NCBI GenBank assembly: GCA_021811745.1
Contig: JAJZNH010000941.1
Span: forward strand, 1 to 5,913
Source of the DNA: Acidobacteriota bacterium
Lineage (GTDB): Bacteria > Acidobacteriota > Terriglobia > Terriglobales > Acidobacteriaceae
Direction of reading: 5' to 3'
Length of the DNA stretch: 5,913 bases
The notes beneath the pieces were generated by a model. It had not been told where the DNA came from, ran no database searches, and worked only from the letters and a program-made list of their open reading frames with translations. The position numbers were made by a program, and so were the translations under genes. Of this stretch, positions 1-5,913 are shown piece by piece; the stretch's first letter is position 1, and every line of letters starts with the position of its first letter.

Positions 1-1
1 C

Positions 2-1903
2 GGTGCGCGCACTGCGCTGGCTCCCTTTCAGAAATCCGCCGATGGAACCACCCTGGATCTCTACTGGCGAAATCTGGTGAGCAAATACCAGGGCCGGCTC
101 GATATAGCCCTGCATGGAGTCGTACATCTCGACGGCGATACTGTCCGATTCGAAATGACGGTTATGAATCATTCGCCGGATACGATCGCAAGTCTAAGCT
201 GGCCCATCCTTGGATCAATCGCGAGGCCGCACGCGATGATGAAGCTCTCCACGCCAAATTATGGCGGGCTGTCTGTTTTTCCGCTCTGGAATCCGGCCTC
301 GCAAAATTCCGGCTATCACGGAACAAATTACCCGACCAGAATTCTGGATGGAAGATTCATTCTCGTCTCCACCTCAAGCCAGGGATTATACGTAGGGGCA
401 CATAACCCGGATGCCAAAGAGAATGTGAAGTATTTGTTTGAGGTGAAACCAGGGTTTGAGGATTCGTTCCGCAACTTGAACCCCGCGAGCACGAGCATTA
501 GCGGTCATCCGGTGCGGCTCACGATGCAAGTCGTACACTATCCCTTTCTCAATCCCGGCGAATCGGGTCTACTCGCGCCGATCGTATTGGGACCGTATAC
601 AGGTGACTGGCATGCCGGCGCAGATATTTACAAGCGATGGCTTTCCACCTGGTACCATCCTCTGCCTTTGCCGCTCTGGGCTACGCAGATCGGCGCCTGG
701 CAGCAGCTTCAGATCAACTCTTCCGAGGACGACCTGCGCACCCGCTATGTTGATTTGCCACAGCGCGTTGCCGAAGATGCAAAGCACGGAATCGTCGCAC
801 TCCAGCTAGTGGGCTGGAGTGTGGGCGGGCAGGACCGCGACAATCCTTCCGATGATACGGATCCACGGTTGGGAACCACAGCCGAGCTCAAAGATGCTAT
901 CGCACGGATTCAGAACATGGGTGTGCATGTAATTCTGTTCGCTAAATATGCGTGGGCCGATACAACGACAGAGTGGTATAAGAAAGAGCTTTATAAGTAT
1001 ATGGCCACTGATCCTTATGGAAATATCTATACTTGGTCGGGATATCGATATCAAACTCCGGAGCAGCTTGCCGGAATCAATCCGCGTAACTTTGCCACCG
1101 GGTGCAGTAACGATGCTGGCTGGCGCAGTATCCTGGGGCAGGAGTTCCAAAAGATCATCAATCTCGGCGCCGACGGCGTTCTCTTTGACGAAGCACAGCA
1201 TCGGCATAGCTCCGACTATAATCTTTGCTTCAATCCCCATCACGGCCACCATGTGCCCGTCACAATCTGGTCGGGAGATATACGGCTGGCCAGCATGTAC
1301 AGGGCAATGATCCGCGGCTCTGTTGGAGAGACGAACTTCCTGTTTTCGGGAGAGGATCCAGAGGATGTTATTGCAGGCGCTTATTCGCTTTCCTACTTCC
1401 GCATCGCGCGTGGCCACATTCCGGAGGAGCGCTATGTTTTTCCCTTCCGGCCGCTGATGATCGCAGTCACAGGCTTTGACGATCGCGAAATAATCAATCG
1501 CGCTCTCATGTATCGCTACATCCTCAGTTATGAGCCATTCAACTTCAAAGGCGATATCGAGGACTTTCCACTCACGGTGAGTTATGGCCAAAAGGTGGAC
1601 GCGTTGCGAAAGCGCTACAAGAGCTATCTCTGGGATGCAGAGTTTCGCGATACGTTACAAGCGAAGGTCGAAGTGGGCGGCGCACGCTACCCGGACTATT
1701 CGGTGTTTGTCAGGAAAGATGGCCGGCGCGCCGTGGTGGTGACCAACACGAAGAGAAACCAGCCCATCCGCGCGGCGGTAATCCCCGACGCACCTGCGAA
1801 TCGCCCACTTTTCTGCGCTACTCCGGAGCAGCCAAATGCTGTCCCCTGCGGAATGACTGTAGCGATTCCGCCGCGCTCTGTAGTCGTGCTGATGGAACAT
1901 TGA
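2..1903 (+). CDS. Predicted glycoside hydrolase, DUF6259-like, 5' end outside window
   Basis: The frame is open from nucleotide 2 to the TGA at 1901-1903, giving 633 visible residues. The true start lies upstream: the GTG at 77 has no Shine-Dalgarno sequence, and the codons before it read as good protein (ending LDLYWRNLVSKYQGRL). Three regions can be seen. An N-terminal all-beta part (to about nt 600) resembles the beta-sandwich in front of many glycosidase barrels. A central TIM-barrel-like part (about nt 670-1500) contains VALQLVGWSVGG, GVHVILFAKYAW and GADGVLFDEA. A small beta domain ends the protein. The Asp at nt 1187 in GVLFDEA sits at a strand end where barrel glycosidases often carry a catalytic acid, and the Glu/Asp in SGEDPED (about nt 1349-1369) is a candidate second acid; both assignments are inference. 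I recognise the family as DUF6259-like from memory of its sequence style. Substrate and mechanism are unknown. No signal peptide can be judged because the N-terminus is missing. It converges with the GH38 gene. Confidence 0.75.
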   Translation, partial: GARTALAPFQKSADGTTLDLYWRNLVSKYQGRLDIALHGVVHLDGDTVRFEMTVMNHSPDTIASLSWPILGSIARPHAMMKLSTPNYGGLSVFPLWNPASQNSGYHGTNYPTRILDGRFILVSTSSQGLYVGAHNPDAKENVKYLFEVKPGFEDSFRNLNPASTSISGHPVRLTMQVVHYPFLNPGESGLLAPIVLGPYTGDWHAGADIYKRWLSTWYHPLPLPLWATQIGAWQQLQINSSEDDLRTRYVDLPQRVAEDAKHGIVALQLVGWSVGGQDRDNPSDDTDPRLGTTAELKDAIARIQNMGVHVILFAKYAWADTTTEWYKKELYKYMATDPYGNIYTWSGYRYQTPEQLAGINPRNFATGCSNDAGWRSILGQEFQKIINLGADGVLFDEAQHRHSSDYNLCFNPHHGHHVPVTIWSGDIRLASMYRAMIRGSVGETNFLFSGEDPEDVIAGAYSLSYFRIARGHIPEERYVFPFRPLMIAVTGFDDREIINRALMYRYILSYEPFNFKGDIEDFPLTVSYGQKVDALRKRYKSYLWDAEFRDTLQAKVEVGGARYPDYSVFVRKDGRRAVVVTNTKRNQPIRAAVIPDAPANRPLFCATPEQPNAVPCGMTVAIPPRSVVVLMEH

Positions 1904-1978
1904 TACGGCGCGTCTTTTGCGCATCTGGGGCAGCACGCGCGGCCCCTTGCGGCAAGCTGAAGATTTGCAGAAAAGATT

Positions 1979-2005
1979 CTGACCGGACTCGCATGAGCCC
2001 GTCAG
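1979..2005 (-). terminator. Imperfect hairpin between convergent genes, possible terminator
   Basis: CTGAC (1979-1983) pairs with GTCAG (2001-2005), GG (1985-1986) with CC (1998-1999), and CTC (1988-1990) with GAG (1995-1997) around a GCAT loop. There is one C:C mismatch and one bulged A, for ten pairs in all. The hairpin includes the TGA stop of the minus-strand GH38 gene. Read on the minus strand it is followed by AATCTTTTC, a short U-rich stretch suited to intrinsic termination. On the plus strand it is followed by GATTTCTCTGG, so it may also slow transcription leaving the DUF6259-like gene. The U-tract is short, so this is a weak candidate. Confidence 0.4.
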
Positions 2006-5000
2006 GATTTCTCTGGAACATGTTCCATGTAATCGTGTGGACGGCGGTGTGCCTGCTTCAGCGTATCGTAGAGCGCTTGCGCAGGCGTTACGGCAGGTTC
2101 TTCATACGCCACGGAAACGGCAAGAATGCGGATTTTGTCGTTGTCCGGCAAAGTGAGTGTGCTTGCGCCCGGTTCCAGGTCCAGCGCATGCGCGAACAGG
2201 TAGCTGTACTCGTATGGCTGATTGAGCCCTTCGCGCGTGTGATGATGCGAAGCATACCACGCCAGGTCCGAGCGCTTAGTGTAGCCAGGAACCAGCCCCA
2301 AATAGTCCTCTGGATACTGCGGCGCCCACCACGGAGAGCCGCGATATGCCACGTCCCATTTCGCGTGATAAGCAGAGACTGCCCAATCCTTGCGCAGGGG
2401 GACCTGCTGTGTGCCGTTGGCGTCCTGCACCGTGACTGTCTCAGGGCTCGGTTTCCACACGGTCGCATCCCACTGGCCAATGAATCCGTTCCAGGCCTGA
2501 ATGGCTACATTGGTGGATTGGCTTCCTGCCCTGAAAACAGCCTGCTGCTCGCCGTCGGCAGAGGCCGCCAGCACATAGATGCGATTGAAGTTTCCCTTGG
2601 GGAGATCAATCGACTGGCCCCGGGCTCGCACCGCATTCAGTTTGCCAGTACCGGCGGGCGCAAGATGAAAGCGGACGCCATTGAATGTCAGCGCGGTAGG
2701 CAGCATCTCGGCAGGCAACGCATCGCCTTTCCCATTGAAACCTTCCGCGCAATGCGTATCGTCATTGCTGGCGGCCGCCAGGTCGTAAGAGAGTGGCGCT
2801 GGTTCTGACATCACTCCTTTTGCCCGCGCGGGCGAGGCGCCCAGACGCAGAGCGAATGTTCGTGGCTGGTAGGGCGCAAAATCCGTTTCGAGCGCCCCGT
2901 TGCGAATCGTTGCCGCCCCGAGGTGCTGTTCCTGCGCGTCGATTTCGCGGGCGGCCACAACGGGGCCGGCGAACCGGACCTGGACGCCCTCGGCGTTGCT
3001 TCCGTGAAGCTCGACAAGACGCACGACTACTTCATCGCTTTGCTCGGCTCTCTTGAGCGCCAGGACGCGTACCTGCGCGCTACTCGTGCTCATCAGCGAA
3101 AATGTCTTGCCGAGCGGGCCATCATGTTTTTCAGTGACAAAGGCAACAAGCGGAGTGCTAAGCCGATACCCCTGCCAGTCGCCGCCGCCGCTGCGCCAGT
3201 CTCCAGCATGGCCGGCGATTCCGTACAAGACCTCGTGATGGCCCCAGTCCTGACTGAATTGATAAGAATTTGACTTGGAGCTACGACCGGCTCCCTCTCC
3301 CGGGGTGCGCATCAGGGTGAGGCGAAGGGTACGATTGTCGCGCTTGTCGGAGCCGTTTTTCACATCCGTCAGTAGCGTGGCCCCATAGGATCGGCCCGCA
3401 TCAGTGAGATCGATCCAGTAATGGGAAGCCACTTCGAACTGCCGCTCCATGGCGGTGGGCCGCTCAATGGTCCCGACTTCCCAGTTGTAAGTTGCGTTCA
3501 GGTTTGCGGCCGAAAGCGGAAATACGGCTTTGAGGTTGGCCGACGGAGTTCTCCAATCGATCTGATCGAAAAACTCGACCCGGTTTCCGGCGCCTCCGGC
3601 CGAGAGCCGAACCGTCTGTACGAAACGCGACCCCTCTGTTTCCCTGGTGACCTCAAGCGCTACTCGAACTGGTCCGTTCTCCAAGATGCGAATCTTCGCC
3701 GGTCCGCCGACGTAGGCGCGCGGCGGGGCCTGCTCCTGGTCGAAATCCATGTTCCAAGCGGGATACTCTCGCGGGGCATCCGTCGAAATGGCCAGGCGCA
3801 TGGGAGATGCAAGCAACTCGCGTTGAAGTTGCTTATCGAAGATGCCGGCCACGTCTCCAGCGGAGTTGAGCCGGATCCGGTAGCGATGGTTTTCGAGCGA
3901 GTTGTCCGAAACGCTCAGTTCGGATTTGGCGCTCGCTGCCTCTCCGGGCCGAATATCGTAAACCGCAAATCCCACAGAAGGAACGCGGGCGATAAACAGC
4001 ACTTTTCCGTTCACCATTTGCGCTGGCGATTCCTTGCCGTCAGGTCCGACAACTCGAACCGCCGCAGGAGCACCACCGGAGAAAGCCGCTTCGGCTTCCA
4101 CCAGATCCTCGCGATCGATGTTGAGCTGGTTCGAAACCACGCAAGGAATGCCTTCCCCGTTTGTATCCATGGTTGAGGCCACGGCCTGCGCCGCGCTGGT
4201 CAGCACGCCGGCGAACTGATTCAGCGCGATCACATCGTCGTTCCAGGCAAACTGATAGGCCCGTGGCGTGGCAGTACCCGCTGCCACATCGTGGAATTGC
4301 CCGCTCATCACAAGAAACCAGGCATCATTGAGCCGCTGGTAAGGATACTCCCGGCCGCCCAGCCACGCCGCGGCCACTGACGCCCTTTCCGCCGCATCGG
4401 CCAGGATTTCGTTCTTGCGGTTCCAGCGCTTGTGGTACGCCTGCGACGTAAGTGAACCGGCCGAATGGTTAATCAACTCCAGGTCGCCTTTGTAGCGCGG
4501 CATGCGCGTCGTCATGGAAGGAGTGATATCGTCGAACATCTGGTTGGCGGCCGTGGCAAGGACATGCACCGGCCCCTCACCAAAACGAACCGGCGTTCCG
4601 GGAGGCGGCGGGGAGGTGGTTTTGCCGCCATATCCCGGAGGCGGCGGCACGGCTTCGCCGTGCGTAACAATCGCCTCCAGCAGCCGGACAGTCTCTTCGT
4701 CGGGCCCGCCGCCTATGTCGCCCGTGCCGACGTAGTGGTAGTCGGCGTAAACGCCCGTCACTTTTCCGTCGATCTCTATCCTCTTGACCCAATCATGGTC
4801 ATCTCGGTCGGCCGGTGGACCTGTCAGAGGCTGGCTGATGTCGCGGCGGATGTCACCCGCGTACCGGCCCGGATTGAGCGCCGCGAGCACGGTCTTCCCA
4901 TCTGGTCCCTCCCAGAGGCCGACGTTGAACGGGATACCCTCCGGAGTCTGTTCCGGCGAACCGGGGCCGCCCACTTTCGGGGCAGGTTGCCATGCTGCGC

Positions 5001-5580
5001 TCAGCTTCTGAGTCGAGAATCCCCTCAGCCCGGCATGGGCAAGAATCGACGGAAGCGAGGCGGGAAATCCGAAGCAGTCGGGCAGCATGTACTCGGAACT
5101 CGCCTTCTCGAAGTCGCGGCGGAAATAGGTGTTGCCGCACAAGACCTGGCGGAAGATGGACTCCGCGCTGGGCAGGTTGACGTCATTCTCTTCCACCGAG
5201 GAGCCGGCAGGGAACCAACGGCCTGCAGCCACATCGCGGCGCATCCGCTCGTAATCCGCGGGAAAATACTCCTTCATCAGGCGATAGCGGTTCGCGCCTG
5301 TCCAGTTGAAGATGTAATGCGGGTACTTGCCAAAAAGGTAAAAATTTACCCGGAATGTTTTGAGCAGATATTCGCTGATGACCTGCGGAAACTCCCAGTG
5401 CCACTGGGTATCGAGGTGGGCGTAGGGAACCACATACAGCGTCGGGCGCCTCAAGTCCGGCGGGTTCGCCGTTTCGGCGCATACAACTGCGGTGCGCGAA
5501 GCCAGCGCGACGGCGGTGCAACTGCGGATGAACTCTCTGCGGGAAAGTGAGGGAAGAAATTTCGTTTTACCTGTGGACAA
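2002..5580 (-). CDS. Tat-exported GH38 alpha-mannosidase-like glycoside hydrolase
   Basis: This 1,192-residue protein is predicted to hydrolyse alpha-mannosides outside the cytoplasm with the metal-dependent retaining mechanism of GH38. Residues 1-35 form a twin-arginine signal: SRREFIRS at 13-20, a hydrophobic stretch, then a likely cut after VCA (33-35). The catalytic part (about 47-460) carries AHLDTQW with H55 and D57 as metal ligands, LPDCFGF with D168 as expected nucleophile and ligand, a GDIGGGP segment with D288 as candidate acid/base, and QFHD with H430 as the fourth ligand. HSAGSLTSQAYHKRWNRKNE (372-391) and the helical stretch after it match the GH38 middle domain. Residues about 475-915 are the usual C-terminal beta domains. 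Residues about 930-1192 form an extra beta-rich module. A proline-rich loop (311-330) is unusual. TTG at 5580 is chosen because AAAGGAG lies 8 nt upstream and it puts the RR motif at residues 14-15; an upstream in-frame TTG at 5649 would add 23 unlikely residues. Exact glycan target and linkage are not shown. Confidence 0.92.
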   Translation of the reverse strand: MSTGKTKFLPSLSRREFIRSCTAVALASRTAVVCAETANPPDLRRPTLYVVPYAHLDTQWHWEFPQVISEYLLKTFRVNFYLFGKYPHYIFNWTGANRYRLMKEYFPADYERMRRDVAAGRWFPAGSSVEENDVNLPSAESIFRQVLCGNTYFRRDFEKASSEYMLPDCFGFPASLPSILAHAGLRGFSTQKLSAAWQPAPKVGGPGSPEQTPEGIPFNVGLWEGPDGKTVLAALNPGRYAGDIRRDISQPLTGPPADRDDHDWVKRIEIDGKVTGVYADYHYVGTGDIGGGPDEETVRLLEAIVTHGEAVPPPPGYGGKTTSPPPPGTPVRFGEGPVHVLATAANQMFDDITPSMTTRMPRYKGDLELINHSAGSLTSQAYHKRWNRKNEILADAAERASVAAAWLGGREYPYQRLNDAWFLVMSGQFHDVAAGTATPRAYQFAWNDDVIALNQFAGVLTSAAQAVASTMDTNGEGIPCVVSNQLNIDREDLVEAEAAFSGGAPAAVRVVGPDGKESPAQMVNGKVLFIARVPSVGFAVYDIRPGEAASAKSELSVSDNSLENHRYRIRLNSAGDVAGIFDKQLQRELLASPMRLAISTDAPREYPAWNMDFDQEQAPPRAYVGGPAKIRILENGPVRVALEVTRETEGSRFVQTVRLSAGGAGNRVEFFDQIDWRTPSANLKAVFPLSAANLNATYNWEVGTIERPTAMERQFEVASHYWIDLTDAGRSYGATLLTDVKNGSDKRDNRTLRLTLMRTPGEGAGRSSKSNSYQFSQDWGHHEVLYGIAGHAGDWRSGGGDWQGYRLSTPLVAFVTEKHDGPLGKTFSLMSTSSAQVRVLALKRAEQSDEVVVRLVELHGSNAEGVQVRFAGPVVAAREIDAQEQHLGAATIRNGALETDFAPYQPRTFALRLGASPARAKGVMSEPAPLSYDLAAASNDDTHCAEGFNGKGDALPAEMLPTALTFNGVRFHLAPAGTGKLNAVRARGQSIDLPKGNFNRIYVLAASADGEQQAVFRAGSQSTNVAIQAWNGFIGQWDATVWKPSPETVTVQDANGTQQVPLRKDWAVSAYHAKWDVAYRGSPWWAPQYPEDYLGLVPGYTKRSDLAWYASHHHTREGLNQPYEYSYLFAHALDLEPGASTLTLPDNDKIRILAVSVAYEEPAVTPAQALYDTLKQAHRRPHDYMEHVPEKS

Positions 5581-5588
5581 GAATGCCA

Positions 5589-5595
5589 CTCCTTT
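5589..5595 (-). promoter_or_regulatory. Shine-Dalgarno site deciding the GH38 TTG start
   Basis: The minus strand reads AAAGGAG, followed by an 8-nt spacer and then the TTG at 5578-5580. This is near-ideal spacing and fixes the start at that TTG. The in-frame GTG at 5587-5589 overlaps the Shine-Dalgarno site itself and so cannot use it. The TTG at 5647-5649 has no comparable purine run at the right distance. Confidence 0.8.
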
Positions 5596-5619
5596 CGCAT
5601 CGGATTCGTGCACCGAAAT

Positions 5620-5649
5620 ATCGTAAGCAGAGCCTCCGGTCTTGCACAA
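5620..5649 (-). promoter_or_regulatory. Weak candidate promoter for the GH38 gene
   Basis: On the minus strand TTGTGC (5644-5649) and TACGAT (5620-5625) are separated by 18 nt and would start transcription roughly 30 nt before the TTG start codon. Each box matches the sigma-70 consensus only partly (TACGAT at 4 of 6 positions). The 94-nt gap before the gene gives room for a promoter, but the gene could equally be read through from sequence further right. Confidence 0.22.
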
Positions 5650-5674
5650 GTATCAAGGACTTGAACAGGGGGCG

Positions 5675-5893
5675 TCATTTGGCCTCCGCTTGGTATTCCT
5701 TGCGTCCGGCGAGATTGGTCAGCTCGCTGAAATCGCCGCGTTCGTCGTAGAAGTCGTATGCGCGGTACTTGAAAACCGACTCTTAGGGTAGCGGATCGGC
5801 GTCAAAATCGGCCACACAATATATCCAATCGGGGTGCGCGACATGAGAGTGACGGATTGGGTGTTTCTTTTTGAAGGCTCCATAACCGAGCAT
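5675..5893 (-). pseudogene. Degraded C-terminal fragment, possibly of a sulfatase
   Basis: One minus-strand frame reads protein-like through 5893-5675 but is interrupted by a TAA at 5783-5785. After that stop, 35 residues run to a TGA at 5675-5677 and include FKYRAYDFYDERGDFSELTN followed by LAGRKEYQ. The pattern Y-D-x-x-x-D-x-x-E-x-T-N-L-A-x-x-x-E-Y is typical of the C-terminal end of sulfatases, where a phrase like 'LYDLxxDPxExTNLA' is common; that match is by eye. Before the stop, the same frame reads HPDWIYCVADFDADPLP, which joins smoothly, so a point nonsense mutation is the simplest reading. The frame is closed further upstream by a TAA at 5909-5911, within the inverted repeat, so the rest of the gene has been lost or displaced. 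It lies 94 nt before the GH38 start in the same direction. It could instead be a short unrelated gene or chance reading. Confidence 0.4.
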
Positions 5894-5900
5894 ATATAAT
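5871..5900 (+). promoter_or_regulatory. Candidate sigma-70-type promoter reading out of the window
   Basis: TTGAAG (5871-5876) and a perfect TATAAT (5895-5900) are 18 nt apart on the plus strand. The -10 box lies in the AT-rich centre of a perfect inverted repeat, the usual place for a repressor operator. Transcription would begin around 5907, just ahead of the ATG at 5911-5913; if that ATG is a start codon, the mRNA would be leaderless or nearly so. The gene itself is beyond the window. Confidence 0.5.
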
Positions 5901-5913
5901 ACGCTCGGTTATG
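5881..5913. repeat. Perfect 11-bp inverted repeat, likely operator
   Basis: The left arm CATAACCGAGC (5881-5891) is the exact reverse complement of the right arm GCTCGGTTATG (5903-5913), with an 11-nt AT-rich centre (5892-5902) that contains the TATAAT box. Arm centres are 22 bp apart, about two helical turns, which suits a dimeric repressor binding one face of the DNA. No T-tract follows on the minus strand, which argues against a terminator for that direction. A terminal repeat of a small mobile element is an alternative, because the sequence ends at the window edge. The repressor family cannot be named from this. Confidence 0.6.

Noticed and set aside
2..79. GTG at 77 as the start of the first gene
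   Set aside because: The frame is open to the left edge with protein-like sequence, and there is no ribosome-binding sequence before the GTG, so the gene is cut by the window edge.
806..1591. 261-residue minus-strand open frame
   Set aside because: It is antisense to the barrel of the DUF6259-like protein, which is clearly the coding strand from its continuous domain-like sequence.
2015..2026. Perfect 12-bp palindrome GGAACATGTTCC, considered as a LexA-type operator
   Set aside because: It lies within the final codons of the GH38 gene, far from any promoter, and the GAAC-GTTC spacing (2 nt) does not fit the known Gram-positive box with 4 nt.
1900..2808. 302-residue plus-strand open frame
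   Set aside because: It is antisense to the GH38 C-terminal half, has an arginine- and cysteine-rich composition typical of a shadow frame, and starts at a TTG overlapping the stop of the previous gene without a clear ribosome site.
3421..4176. 251-residue plus-strand open frame
   Set aside because: It is antisense to the GH38 beta domains and reads as a shadow frame, with no family resemblance.
4465..5550. 361-residue plus-strand open frame
   Set aside because: It lies opposite the GH38 catalytic domain, whose motifs are intact on the minus strand; its translation is rich in Arg, Gly and His and shows no recognisable domain.
5719..5883. 54-residue minus-strand open frame starting MEPSKRNTQS
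   Set aside because: It overlaps the remnant in another frame, is rich in Thr and Ser with no domain character, and the ATG has no Shine-Dalgarno sequence; the alternative frame reads more like protein.
5881..5913. Inverted repeat read as an intrinsic terminator
   Set aside because: No T-run follows on the minus strand, the plus-strand side is cut off by the window end, and the centre contains a consensus -10 box with a spaced -35, which fits an operator-promoter better.

Overview
This 5.9 kb window carries two large predicted carbohydrate-active enzymes facing each other, followed by a short regulatory and remnant region. The DNA is bacterial: packed genes, Shine-Dalgarno sites, and a twin-arginine signal on one enzyme. 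The style of the two enzymes (a Tat-exported, roughly 1,190-residue GH38 with a long C-terminal module, and a DUF6259-like TIM-barrel protein) suggests a heterotrophic, polysaccharide-degrading bacterium. Acidobacteriota or a similar soil lineage is my guess; nothing in the window is a taxonomic marker.

Layout. Positions 2-1903 (+) hold a predicted glycoside hydrolase of the DUF6259 type whose 5' end lies outside the window. Positions 1904-2001 are a convergent intergenic gap with a hairpin that overlaps the stop codon of the next gene. Positions 2002-5580 (-) encode a complete, secreted GH38 alpha-mannosidase-like enzyme that starts at a TTG codon with a strong Shine-Dalgarno sequence. All residues expected for the GH38 metal site and nucleophile are visible. 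Positions 5581-5674 are its leader, with only a weak promoter candidate. Positions 5675-5893 (-) look like the degraded C-terminal end of another protein, possibly a sulfatase, with an in-frame stop. The window ends in a perfect 11-bp inverted repeat around a TATAAT box, which looks like a repressor-controlled promoter reading rightwards out of the window.

How the parts may work together: the GH38 enzyme would cleave alpha-mannosides outside the cytoplasm, and the DUF6259 protein probably acts on another glycan linkage of unknown type. Together with a possible sulfatase remnant, this fits a small glycan-utilisation locus that has undergone some decay. The substrate is not shown by the sequence. 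No RNA genes, CRISPR arrays, intact mobile elements or defence genes are visible.
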